Shown here piece after piece: positions 1 through 5,327 of a DNA stretch of 5,327 bases. The stretch is from NCBI GenBank assembly GCA_945487985.1, contig CALYTX010000105.1, forward strand, positions 1 through 5,327, read 5' to 3'. The position numbers and the translations under genes are program-made. The DNA comes from an uncultured Verrucomicrobiota bacterium. Its GTDB lineage: Bacteria > Verrucomicrobiota > Kiritimatiellia > RFP12 > UBA1067. Every line of letters starts with the position of its first letter. Positions within the stretch are counted from its first letter, which is position 1. The notes under the pieces were generated by a model. The model saw nothing but the letters and a program-made list of their open reading frames with translations. It was not told the DNA's origin and made no database searches.

Positions 1-1964
1 TTCGGCATCAACTCGTAGTCCGCGAGCGGATACTTCGTGCCCGTCTCCTGGTCGGTGATGACCGCAAAAGGCGTCACTTCCGAACCTGTACCCGCAGAGG
101 TCGGGATGGCGATGAACTTCGCCTTTTCGCCCATCTTCGGGAAGGTATAGGCGCGCTTGCGGATATCCATGAAGCGCATCGCCATATCCAAGAAGTCGCA
201 TTCGGGGTGCTCGTAGAGAACCCACATGATCTTGCCGGCGTCCATCGCCGAACCGCCGCCGACAGCCACAATGCAGTCCGGCTTGAACTCGGCCATGAGC
301 CGTGCGCCATCTTGGGCGCAGGCAATCGTCGGATCCGGGGCAACATTCGAGAATGTCGCCACCGCGCATCCCTGCTCCTCGAGACTCTTCTCAATCGGCT
401 TGGTGTAGCCGTTGGCGTAGAGGAAGTAGTCGGTCACGATGAACACGCGCTTGCGGTTCCAGACTTCGCTGACCTCGCGGAGCGCGACGGGCAAGCAGCC
501 CTTCTTGAGATAGACCTTTTCAGGCGCGCGGAACCACAGCATATTCTCTCTCCTAATCGCAACAGTCTTGACGTTGATAAGGTGCATCGCACCGACGTTC
601 TGGGACACCGAGTTGCCGCCCCAGCTGCCGCAACCGAGCGTGAGCGACGGGGTGAGCTTGAAGTTGTAGATGTCGCCGATGCCGCCCTGCGACGACGGGG
701 TGTTGACGAGGATTCGGCAAGTCTTCATCCGAGCCTGGAACTCTGCAAGCTTATCCTCGTTGTCGCGCTTTTGGAGGTAAATCGACGCTGTGTGGCCATA
801 GCCGCCATCGGCAACGAGCTTCTCGGCCTTGTTGAGGGCGTCCGCAAAATCCTTCGAACGGTACATCGCAAGAATCGGCGAGAGCTTTTCATGAGCAAAC
901 GGCTCGGAGATCTCGACGGACTTAACCTCGCCGATGAGAATCTTCGCCTCTTCCGGAACCGTAAGGCCCGCGATTTTCGCAATCGTCGAGGCCTTCTGGC
1001 CAACAATCTTCGGGTTGACCGTCCCCGCCTCGGTAAGGATGATTTTGCGAACCGCATCGAGCTCCGCGGGCTTGAGGAAGTAGCAGCCGCGATACGCAAA
1101 CTCCTTCTTGACCGCGTCGTAGATCTTATCATCGACGATGACGCTCTGTTCAGACGCGCAAATCATGCCGTTGTCGAACGTCTTCGAGTGGATAACGGAA
1201 GAAACAGAAAGCTTGATGTCGCAGGAAGCGTCCATAATGACTGGCGTGTTGCCCGGACCGACGCCGAGCGCCGGCTTGCCGGAGCTGTAGGCCGCCTTAA
1301 CCATCGCCGGACCGCCAGTTGCGAGAATGCAGTCCGCTTCCTTCATAAGCATCTGCGTCGCGGCGATGGAGGGTTCGCGAATGCAGGCAATGATATCCTC
1401 GGGGGCGCCCGCCTTCACCGCGGCATTATAGACGACCATCGCGGCGTCGTACGTGCACTTCTTGGCGCGCGGATGGGGGCTGATGATGATGCCGTTGCGG
1501 GTTTTCAGGCAGATGAGCGCCTTGAAAATCGCCGTCGAAGTAGGGTTGGTAGTCGGGATTACCGCGCCGACGAGACCAACCGGCTCGGCAATCTTGCGGA
1601 TGCCGAAGGCGGTGTCTTCTTCAATAACGCCGCACGTCTTCATATTCTTGTACGTATTGAAGATGTACTCGGCCGCATAGTGGTTCTTGATGACCTTGTC
1701 CTCGACGATGCCCATGCCGGTTTCGGCCACGGCGTCCTTCGCCAGCGGAATGCGCATATTGTTCGCCGCCAGAGCTGCCGCGCGGAAGATCTTGTCGACC
1801 TGCTCTTGAGTGTAGGCGGCGAATTTCTTCTGCGCCGCGCGCACCCTAACAATAAGTTCGGCGAATTCCTTCGCCTCCTTCTCCGCCGCGGCCTTGGCCG
1901 CCGCTCCATCCGCCGCCGCCGCGGGCTTGGCCGCAGGAGCCTTCTTCTGGGTCGTCTTTGCCAT
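1..1964 (-). CDS. adhE: Bifunctional aldehyde-alcohol dehydrogenase AdhE (3' end outside the window)
   Basis: AdhE reduces acetyl-CoA to acetaldehyde and then to ethanol, using two NADH. It is a cytoplasmic fermentative enzyme that forms helical spirosomes in characterised bacteria. The frame starts at ATG 1964-1962 and stays open to the left edge (654 full codons). From memory, the protein tracks E. coli AdhE closely. In the aldehyde dehydrogenase half, PTTNPTSTAIFK (about 137-148) is conserved, the catalytic cysteine is Cys269 in MICASEQS, and a conserved histidine is His391 in GYGHTAS. The alcohol dehydrogenase half begins after about residue 470 and shows the NAD-binding GGGSAMDAGK (569-578) and GTGSEVTPFAV (625-635). 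The window ends about 245 residues before the usual C-terminus, so the iron ligands are not visible. The first roughly 35 residues are rich in Lys and Ala, and Cys269 is shifted by 23 relative to E. coli Cys246. The next in-frame ATG is codon 70, inside conserved sequence, and a GAGAG site precedes codon 1, so this start is preferred. The gene has its own promoter. Confidence 0.96.
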   Translation of the reverse strand, partial: MAKTTQKKAPAAKPAAAADGAAAKAAAEKEAKEFAELIVRVRAAQKKFAAYTQEQVDKIFRAAALAANNMRIPLAKDAVAETGMGIVEDKVIKNHYAAEYIFNTYKNMKTCGVIEEDTAFGIRKIAEPVGLVGAVIPTTNPTSTAIFKALICLKTRNGIIISPHPRAKKCTYDAAMVVYNAAVKAGAPEDIIACIREPSIAATQMLMKEADCILATGGPAMVKAAYSSGKPALGVGPGNTPVIMDASCDIKLSVSSVIHSKTFDNGMICASEQSVIVDDKIYDAVKKEFAYRGCYFLKPAELDAVRKIILTEAGTVNPKIVGQKASTIAKIAGLTVPEEAKILIGEVKSVEISEPFAHEKLSPILAMYRSKDFADALNKAEKLVADGGYGHTASIYLQKRDNEDKLAEFQARMKTCRILVNTPSSQGGIGDIYNFKLTPSLTLGCGSWGGNSVSQNVGAMHLINVKTVAIRRENMLWFRAPEKVYLKKGCLPVALREVSEVWNRKRVFIVTDYFLYANGYTKPIEKSLEEQGCAVATFSNVAPDPTIACAQDGARLMAEFKPDCIVAVGGGSAMDAGKIMWVLYEHPECDFLDMAMRFMDIRKRAYTFPKMGEKAKFIAIPTSAGTGSEVTPFAVITDQETGTKYPLADYELMP

Positions 1965-1971
1965 AGTATTT

Positions 1972-1976
1972 CTCTC
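1972..1976 (-). promoter_or_regulatory. Ribosome-binding site of adhE
   Basis: The minus strand reads AAAGAGAG, then seven bases (AAATACT), then the ATG. This purine-rich GAGAG at normal spacing supports the far-upstream start and therefore the N-terminal extension of AdhE. Confidence 0.6.
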
Positions 1977-1995
1977 TTTGCTGTAGACTTCCGTT

Positions 1996-2016
1996 CCGGA
2001 CGAACCACTCGTCCAG
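1996..2016 (-). promoter_or_regulatory. 5' leader hairpin of the adhE mRNA
   Basis: On the minus strand, CTGGACGA and TCGTCCGG flank a five-base loop GTGGT. They pair as six perfect base pairs (GGACGA/TCGTCC) extended by one G-U and one C-G pair. From the predicted promoter the hairpin would begin about seven bases into the transcript and end about 31 bases before the start codon, leaving the ribosome-binding site free. No T-run follows, so it is not an intrinsic terminator. A 5'-proximal stem of this kind could protect the mRNA from 5'-end-dependent decay; that role is inferred. Confidence 0.45.
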
Positions 2017-2028
2017 GACACGGCGAAT

Positions 2029-2058
2029 AGTATACGATAATTTTATATCGTATGTCAA
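2029..2058 (-). promoter_or_regulatory. Sigma70-type promoter of adhE
   Basis: On the minus strand a perfect -35 TTGACA (2058-2053) is followed, after 18 bases, by a -10 TATACT (2034-2029) with five of six consensus bases. Transcription would start near 2022, giving a leader of about 58 bases. Upstream of the -35 the DNA is AT-rich with a run of seven A (2088-2082 on this strand), which could serve as an UP element or a bent tract. It lies directly upstream of adhE and reads toward it. The call rests on the consensus match and position only. Confidence 0.75.
2032..2053. promoter_or_regulatory. Perfect inverted repeat between -35 and -10, probable operator
   Basis: ATACGATA (2032-2039) and TATCGTAT (2046-2053) are perfect reverse complements separated by six bases, ATTTTA. 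The repeat runs from the last base of the -35 to the first three bases of the -10, so a bound dimer would block RNA polymerase. It lies upstream of the predicted transcription start, which favours a DNA-binding site over an RNA structure. It does not resemble the Rex operator (TTGTGAA-N4-TTCACAA type) or the FNR box (TTGAT-N4-ATCAA) known from other adhE genes. The regulator is unknown. Confidence 0.6.
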
Positions 2059-2138
2059 CTACCGATATTTCAGTATCAATATTTTTTTATCAACTATCGT
2101 TCTTCGACGATGGTCAGGCGGCATGCCCTTCTCTAAGC

Positions 2139-2180
2139 AAAAAATTCAGGGCTGCCCGTTTTCTTCAACTTCTGGGCAGC
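2139..2180 (-). terminator. Possible weak intrinsic terminator of the operon
   Basis: On the minus strand GCTGCCC (2180-2174) and GGGCAGC (2157-2151) can form a seven-pair GC-rich stem around a 16-base loop. Six bases later comes a run of six T (2144-2139). The stem lies in the last codons of the ABC ATPase gene and the T-run begins just after its stop. The large loop and the six-base gap before the T-run are poor for an intrinsic terminator, so termination here may be partial or absent. Confidence 0.33.
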
Positions 2181-3021
2181 GGGTGAACGAGGGTAGAGAG
2201 CAACTGGGCCGCGCATAGCGACAGCGGGGGTGAAAGGCGCATCCCGCAGGCCAATCCGTAGGCGCTGGCACGGTGCCGTCGATGTCCTGCAGGGGAGCGT
2301 CTTTGGGCGCGTCAAACCGCGGAACGGCGGCAATCAACCCCCGGGTATAAGGGTGACGGGGGTTTGCCAGCACCGCATCCGTTTTGCCGGCCTCGACGAT
2401 TTCGCCTGCGTACATGACATTGACAAAAGCAGAATATCTCGAGACAAGCGCAAGATTGTGGGTGATGAACAGAACTGACATTCCGCGTTCGCCGGCGACC
2501 CGCTCCACAAGATCGAGAACATCCTTTTGCGTGGTTACATCAAGCGCCGTTGTCGGTTCGTCGGCGATAAGCAATTCGGGGTCGGCCGCCAGAGCCATGG
2601 CAATCATGGCGCGCTGCTGCTGTCCCCCGCTCATCTGGCATGGATATTTCCGCGCCGTATCAATGGGCAAGCCGACTGCCGCGAGCAACCGGGCAGTCTC
2701 CAGGCCTTTCGAGCGGCGCGAGAGCGTCCGCGGGAAGGCCTCCTCGATCTGTCCACCAATTCGCATCACGGGATTGAGCGACTGCATGGGATTTTGAAAG
2801 ACGTAGGCTATGCGAGCGTCGACCACAAGCTTGCCGGAGATCTCGGCGCGGTCGACGAGTCCGCCGATAGCCATTGCGGTAAGCGATTTTCCGCATCCCG
2901 ATTCGCCCACAAGCGCCACTCGCGAGTTCTCGCCAACATGCAGCGAGACGTCTCGCACTGGAACCGAAAGCCGTCCCCCGAGGCGAAACGCTACGCGCAG
3001 ATGCTCGACTTCGACCGTCAT
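2146..3021 (-). CDS. Peptide/nickel-type ABC transporter ATP-binding protein (OppD/DppD-like)
   Basis: This 291-residue protein is a cytoplasmic ATPase of the oligopeptide/dipeptide/nickel importer family. The ABC motifs appear in order: Walker A GESGCGKS (39-46), Q-loop Gln76 in VFQNPMQSLNP, signature MSGGQQQR (130-137), Walker B LLIADE (150-155) followed by PTTALD, and switch histidine His188 in FITHNLA. The C-terminal region has the family's HPYTRGL (223-229) and a cysteine set, Cys261, Cys267, Cys274 and Cys282, around FHPRC. In some OppD/DppD proteins these cysteines hold an iron-sulfur cluster. It is shorter than the usual 320-330 residues. Part of the shortening lies between Walker A and the Q-loop, where the usual stretch before the FQ(D/N)P motif is reduced. 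ATG 3021-3019 overlaps the dedA stop (ATGA), implying translational coupling. No permease, binding protein or second ATPase is visible, although such genes normally cluster, so its substrate cannot be named. Confidence 0.92.
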   Translation of the reverse strand: MTVEVEHLRVAFRLGGRLSVPVRDVSLHVGENSRVALVGESGCGKSLTAMAIGGLVDRAEISGKLVVDARIAYVFQNPMQSLNPVMRIGGQIEEAFPRTLSRRSKGLETARLLAAVGLPIDTARKYPCQMSGGQQQRAMIAMALAADPELLIADEPTTALDVTTQKDVLDLVERVAGERGMSVLFITHNLALVSRYSAFVNVMYAGEIVEAGKTDAVLANPRHPYTRGLIAAVPRFDAPKDAPLQDIDGTVPAPTDWPAGCAFHPRCRYARPSCSLPSFTRCPEVEENGQP

Positions 3022-3710
3022 TGCCTACGCCACGTCCCCATCGCGAGTTTCCCAGCCAGCCAATACAGTCCAGCGAGACCTGCAGCGCACAGGATGACCC
3101 AGGGCAGATTGTTCGCCGCGAGCTCTTTGCCGCGGAATACGATCTCGCGATATGTGAGATCGGCGGCGGTGCCCGCCAGCGCGAAGCCGGCAAGTGACAG
3201 CAGTGCCGTCCAGATTCCGGCGCCCAAGGCGGTAAAGACGGTAAAACTTCCGAGCGGCATGCGCGAAATTCCGGCAGGAATGGAGATAAGCTGTCGGATT
3301 ACCGGAATCAAGCGGCAGACGAAAGTGGTCGCCGCGCCGTAGCGGTTGAAAAGATCGCAGGCGCGCGACAGCGCGATGGGCTTAATGAAAAAATATCTGC
3401 CGTAGCGTTCGAGAAACGGCTTGCCGAGCCAAACGCTCAGAAAATAGTTGGCATAAGCGCCGGCGAGCGAACCGGCAGTTCCCAGGGCGACAACCAGCAG
3501 CAGCGAAAGGCAAGCCGATTCGGTTCCCAGCTCCGTGCCTCCCGAAGGCAACATTCTGCCGGCCATAAAGCCGGCTGGGATCATCACGATTTCACTTGGA
3601 AACGGAATGAAGCTCGACTCCACGGCCATAAACAGGAAAATGAACGCCAGTTTCCAGACCGGCGAAAATGCGCATACAGCATCGAGACTTTCAACGAGAG
3701 CTTCAATCAT
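3018..3710 (-). CDS. DedA-family membrane protein (VTT/SNARE-associated domain)
   Basis: This 230-residue inner-membrane protein matches the DedA family, whose members include undecaprenyl-phosphate flippases and E. coli YqjA/YghB, involved in membrane homeostasis. The family's N-terminal hallmark is ESSFIPFPSEIVMIPAG (31-47), with acidic residues Glu31 and Glu40. It is followed by a glycine-rich membrane stretch GTAGSLAGAYANYF (77-90). The core motif FVCRLIPVIRQLISIPAG (130-147) carries the conserved arginines Arg133 and Arg139. Further hydrophobic segments lie at about 155-180 and 203-220, and the tail ends in basic residues. Length is normal for the family. The ATG at 3710-3708 begins two bases after the upstream TGA. 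I see no strong Shine-Dalgarno sequence, so re-initiation by ribosomes finishing the thiolase gene is likely. The lipid transported cannot be deduced. Confidence 0.92.
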   Translation of the reverse strand: MIEALVESLDAVCAFSPVWKLAFIFLFMAVESSFIPFPSEIVMIPAGFMAGRMLPSGGTELGTESACLSLLLVVALGTAGSLAGAYANYFLSVWLGKPFLERYGRYFFIKPIALSRACDLFNRYGAATTFVCRLIPVIRQLISIPAGISRMPLGSFTVFTALGAGIWTALLSLAGFALAGTAADLTYREIVFRGKELAANNLPWVILCAAGLAGLYWLAGKLAMGTWRRQ

Positions 3711-3712
3711 AG

Positions 3713-4636
3713 TCAGCAGATATGATAAGGTTGCATAAAATCACGGCTCGCCTCGCCGCCGCCCTTCGTGTAGGCAGCAACTATCCTGCGTGCAAGCGCA
3801 AGATCGTCGGCAGAACGTGCGCCACCGACCAGCAACGCGCCAGGTCCAGGCAGATTGCCGGAATCGAAAAATTCGCCCAGCGCAGTTTCGCAGGCGAGAA
3901 TCTCGTTCTCGCGCTGATCGCGTCCGACAATAAGTCCGGTACCGTCCGGCAGACGGAAATGCCGACCGACTGCCAGCAGCTCAACCAGCCTGCGGCTGCC
4001 GAGTCCTTCATGGTCGCGCAAATCCTTGAGCTTGCGTCCGTAGGCGGCCTCCGTGAGTTTACATCCGCCGGCCGGCGATGGATACTCGGTTATGCCAAAC
4101 TGCGCAGCGAGCGCGATTTGGGCGTCTCGGCGGCGCCCCTGTAGCGATAGCAGTTTGGAACGGTCGAGACGCCCTTCCCGCTCGGGAATGGATGGTTCAA
4201 GCAGCAAGGCGGAAAGCGGACGTACCAGCCGTCCCTGCAAGGCCGCTTCCCGCTCGACGATCTCCAGCGCTTGCCGGTTCTGCGACATCGGACGCTGTCC
4301 GAGAACCTCGCCGGTGGCCACGAAGTCGAATCCGAGACGCGCGGCCATCTCGCCCGCGCAGCGAATCATGCTGGCGTGGCAATCGATACACGGATTCATC
4401 GCCTTGCCGAAACCGTGGGGCGGATTCTCGATCAAAGCCAGTTCGGTGGCGGTGAAATCGACGATATGCAACCGGATGCCAAGAGCCTCGGCCGCCTTTT
4501 CGGCGGCAGAATGCGAGAAGAACGGCGTGGCGAAGCAGACGCCTTCAACCTCAGCGCCGGCACTTTCGAGCACCTTGACCGCCAGCTGACTGTCGAGTCC
4601 GCCACTCAACAGACTCAAACCTTTCACCGCCGTCAT
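3713..4636 (-). CDS. PP-loop ATPase, tRNA thiolase-like (ThiI/MnmA-related)
   Basis: This 307-residue cytoplasmic protein has the N-terminal PP-loop SGGLDS (11-16), which binds ATP and adenylates the substrate in ThiI, MnmA, TtcA and TtuA-type tRNA sulfur transferases. Other family-like stretches are MNPCIDCHASMI (80-91), FVATGEVLGQRPMSQNR (105-121), LVRPLSALLLEP (137-148) and YPSPAGGCKLTE (185-196). Cys83, Cys86 and Cys192 form a C-x2-C plus distant C pattern like the three cysteines that hold a [4Fe-4S] cluster in TtuA/TtcA enzymes, so an iron-sulfur-dependent thiolase is plausible. Proteins of this kind are often labelled tRNA methyltransferase or ThiI, but no methyltransferase motif is visible and neither the THUMP nor the rhodanese domain of ThiI is present. 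GTGAGG (4647-4642) lies five bases before ATG 4636, which overlaps the previous stop as ATGA. The modified base and sulfur donor are unknown. Confidence 0.85.
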   Translation of the reverse strand: MTAVKGLSLLSGGLDSQLAVKVLESAGAEVEGVCFATPFFSHSAAEKAAEALGIRLHIVDFTATELALIENPPHGFGKAMNPCIDCHASMIRCAGEMAARLGFDFVATGEVLGQRPMSQNRQALEIVEREAALQGRLVRPLSALLLEPSIPEREGRLDRSKLLSLQGRRRDAQIALAAQFGITEYPSPAGGCKLTEAAYGRKLKDLRDHEGLGSRRLVELLAVGRHFRLPDGTGLIVGRDQRENEILACETALGEFFDSGNLPGPGALLVGGARSADDLALARRIVAAYTKGGGEASRDFMQPYHIC

Positions 4637-4910
4637 TTAATCCTCACTTTCACTCGGTTGCCAGTTGTCGGAATCATCTCAAAGATGTTTTTCACGCCAA
4701 GGACAAAAGGGGTCTCGTGCTCCGCAAGATATCGATGACGGAAGCCGGCACGGACGCGTTCGCCCGTCGGTGAAACGATAATTGCCTCTCCGCAGTCAAA
4801 ATCGATTGCAAAGCCTTCCGCGCGAACTTCCGCGCGAAGCCGCCGCGGCCGGGCGTCGAGTTCTGAAAACACCGCGGCGAATTGGTCCTTTAGCACCTGG
4901 GCCGTCATCG

Positions 4911-4914
<4 letters not shown>
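4633..4914 (-). CDS. Conserved-context hypothetical protein, 93 residues
   Basis: I do not recognise this family. The predicted protein is small, soluble and basic, with an Arg-rich stretch (ARPRRLRAEVRAEG, about 21-34). A probably beta-rich middle (FAIDFDCGEAIIVSPTGERVRAGF, split here as about 35-46 and 47-58) contains the only cysteine, Cys41. The C-terminus is basic (RVKVRIK). No signal peptide or membrane segment is visible. The evidence that it is a real gene is positional: its ATG at 4914 overlaps the acyl-CoA synthetase stop as ATGA, and its own stop overlaps the next ATG in the same way, leaving no intergenic bases. A second ATG two codons downstream (4908-4906) is an equally possible start, as no clear Shine-Dalgarno is visible. 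It may be an accessory factor for either flanking enzyme, but nothing in the sequence decides this. Confidence 0.75.
4642..4647 (-). promoter_or_regulatory. Ribosome-binding site of the PP-loop gene
   Basis: GTGAGG lies five bases (ATTAA) before ATG 4636 and within the last codons of the upstream 93-residue gene. It is the clearest Shine-Dalgarno sequence in the operon and fixes this start. Confidence 0.55.

Positions 4915-5327
<413 letters not shown>

Noticed and set aside
1860..1964. AdhE N-terminal extension as a bacterial microcompartment encapsulation peptide
   Set aside because: Such peptides are short amphipathic helices with hydrophobic faces; this stretch is mostly Ala and Lys without that pattern, and no shell-protein gene is visible.
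1..1964. adhE as a truncated pseudogene
   Set aside because: The frame is intact to the edge of the window with conserved motifs throughout; the missing C-terminus is only the window limit.
207..2030. Long plus-strand open frame as a real gene
   Set aside because: It mirrors adhE codon for codon, its product is Arg/Leu/Asp-rich with no recognisable domain, and the minus-strand AdhE reading is unmistakable.
2094..2113. Hairpin ATCGT-N6-ACGAT as an intrinsic terminator after the ABC ATPase gene
   Set aside because: On the minus strand it is followed by an A-run, not a T-run, and the stem is short; it fits better as part of the half-site cluster.
2660..3193. Minus-strand 177-codon frame overlapping the ABC ATPase start and the dedA end
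   Set aside because: It is out of frame with both recognised proteins and shows no domain; the ATGA junction at 3021-3018 explains the region.
2527..3342. Plus-strand 271-codon open frame across the ABC ATPase and dedA genes
   Set aside because: It spans the junction of two well-identified minus-strand genes and encodes no recognisable protein; it is a by-product of GC-rich coding sequence.
4053..4738. Several plus-strand open frames of 125-178 codons opposite the PP-loop gene
   Set aside because: They overlap each other in different frames, have Arg/Ser/Ala-rich low-complexity products, and lie opposite a gene with clear PP-loop motifs.

Overview
The window is about 5.3 kb of bacterial DNA of moderately high GC. 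Every supported gene lies on the minus strand, so transcription runs from the right edge to the left. An AdhE-type aldehyde-alcohol dehydrogenase points to a fermentative or facultatively anaerobic bacterium. The phylum cannot be fixed from this window.

Right part (5327 down to 2146), in transcription order: the C-terminal end of an AMP-forming acyl-CoA synthetase, an unrecognised 93-residue protein, a PP-loop tRNA-thiolase-like protein with a three-cysteine pattern, a DedA-family membrane protein, and an OppD/DppD-like peptide ABC transporter ATPase. Three of the four junctions are 4-base ATGA overlaps and the fourth is a 2-base gap. The five genes are therefore probably one translationally coupled operon whose promoter lies beyond the right edge. 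A possible weak terminator overlaps the end of the ATPase gene.

Middle (2145 to 1965, 181 bases): an AT-rich intergenic region with a near-consensus sigma70-type promoter, TTGACA-18-TATACT, reading into adhE. A perfect 8+8 inverted repeat fills the space between its -35 and -10 elements, and further TATCG/CGATA-type half-sites lie upstream. The predicted leader carries a stable hairpin near its 5' end, followed by a GAGAG ribosome-binding site.

Left part (1964 to 1): the first 654 codons of adhE, with the complete acetaldehyde dehydrogenase half and the start of the Fe-type alcohol dehydrogenase half. The gene leaves the window before the iron ligands. It has a lysine/alanine-rich N-terminal extension of about 23 residues relative to E. 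coli AdhE.

The operon genes belong to different functional classes (acyl-CoA activation, tRNA thiolation, lipid-carrier or membrane homeostasis, peptide import), and no single pathway joining them is evident. I see no RNA genes, mobile elements, CRISPR arrays or defence systems. The least explained items are the regulatory architecture of the adhE promoter and the 93-residue protein.
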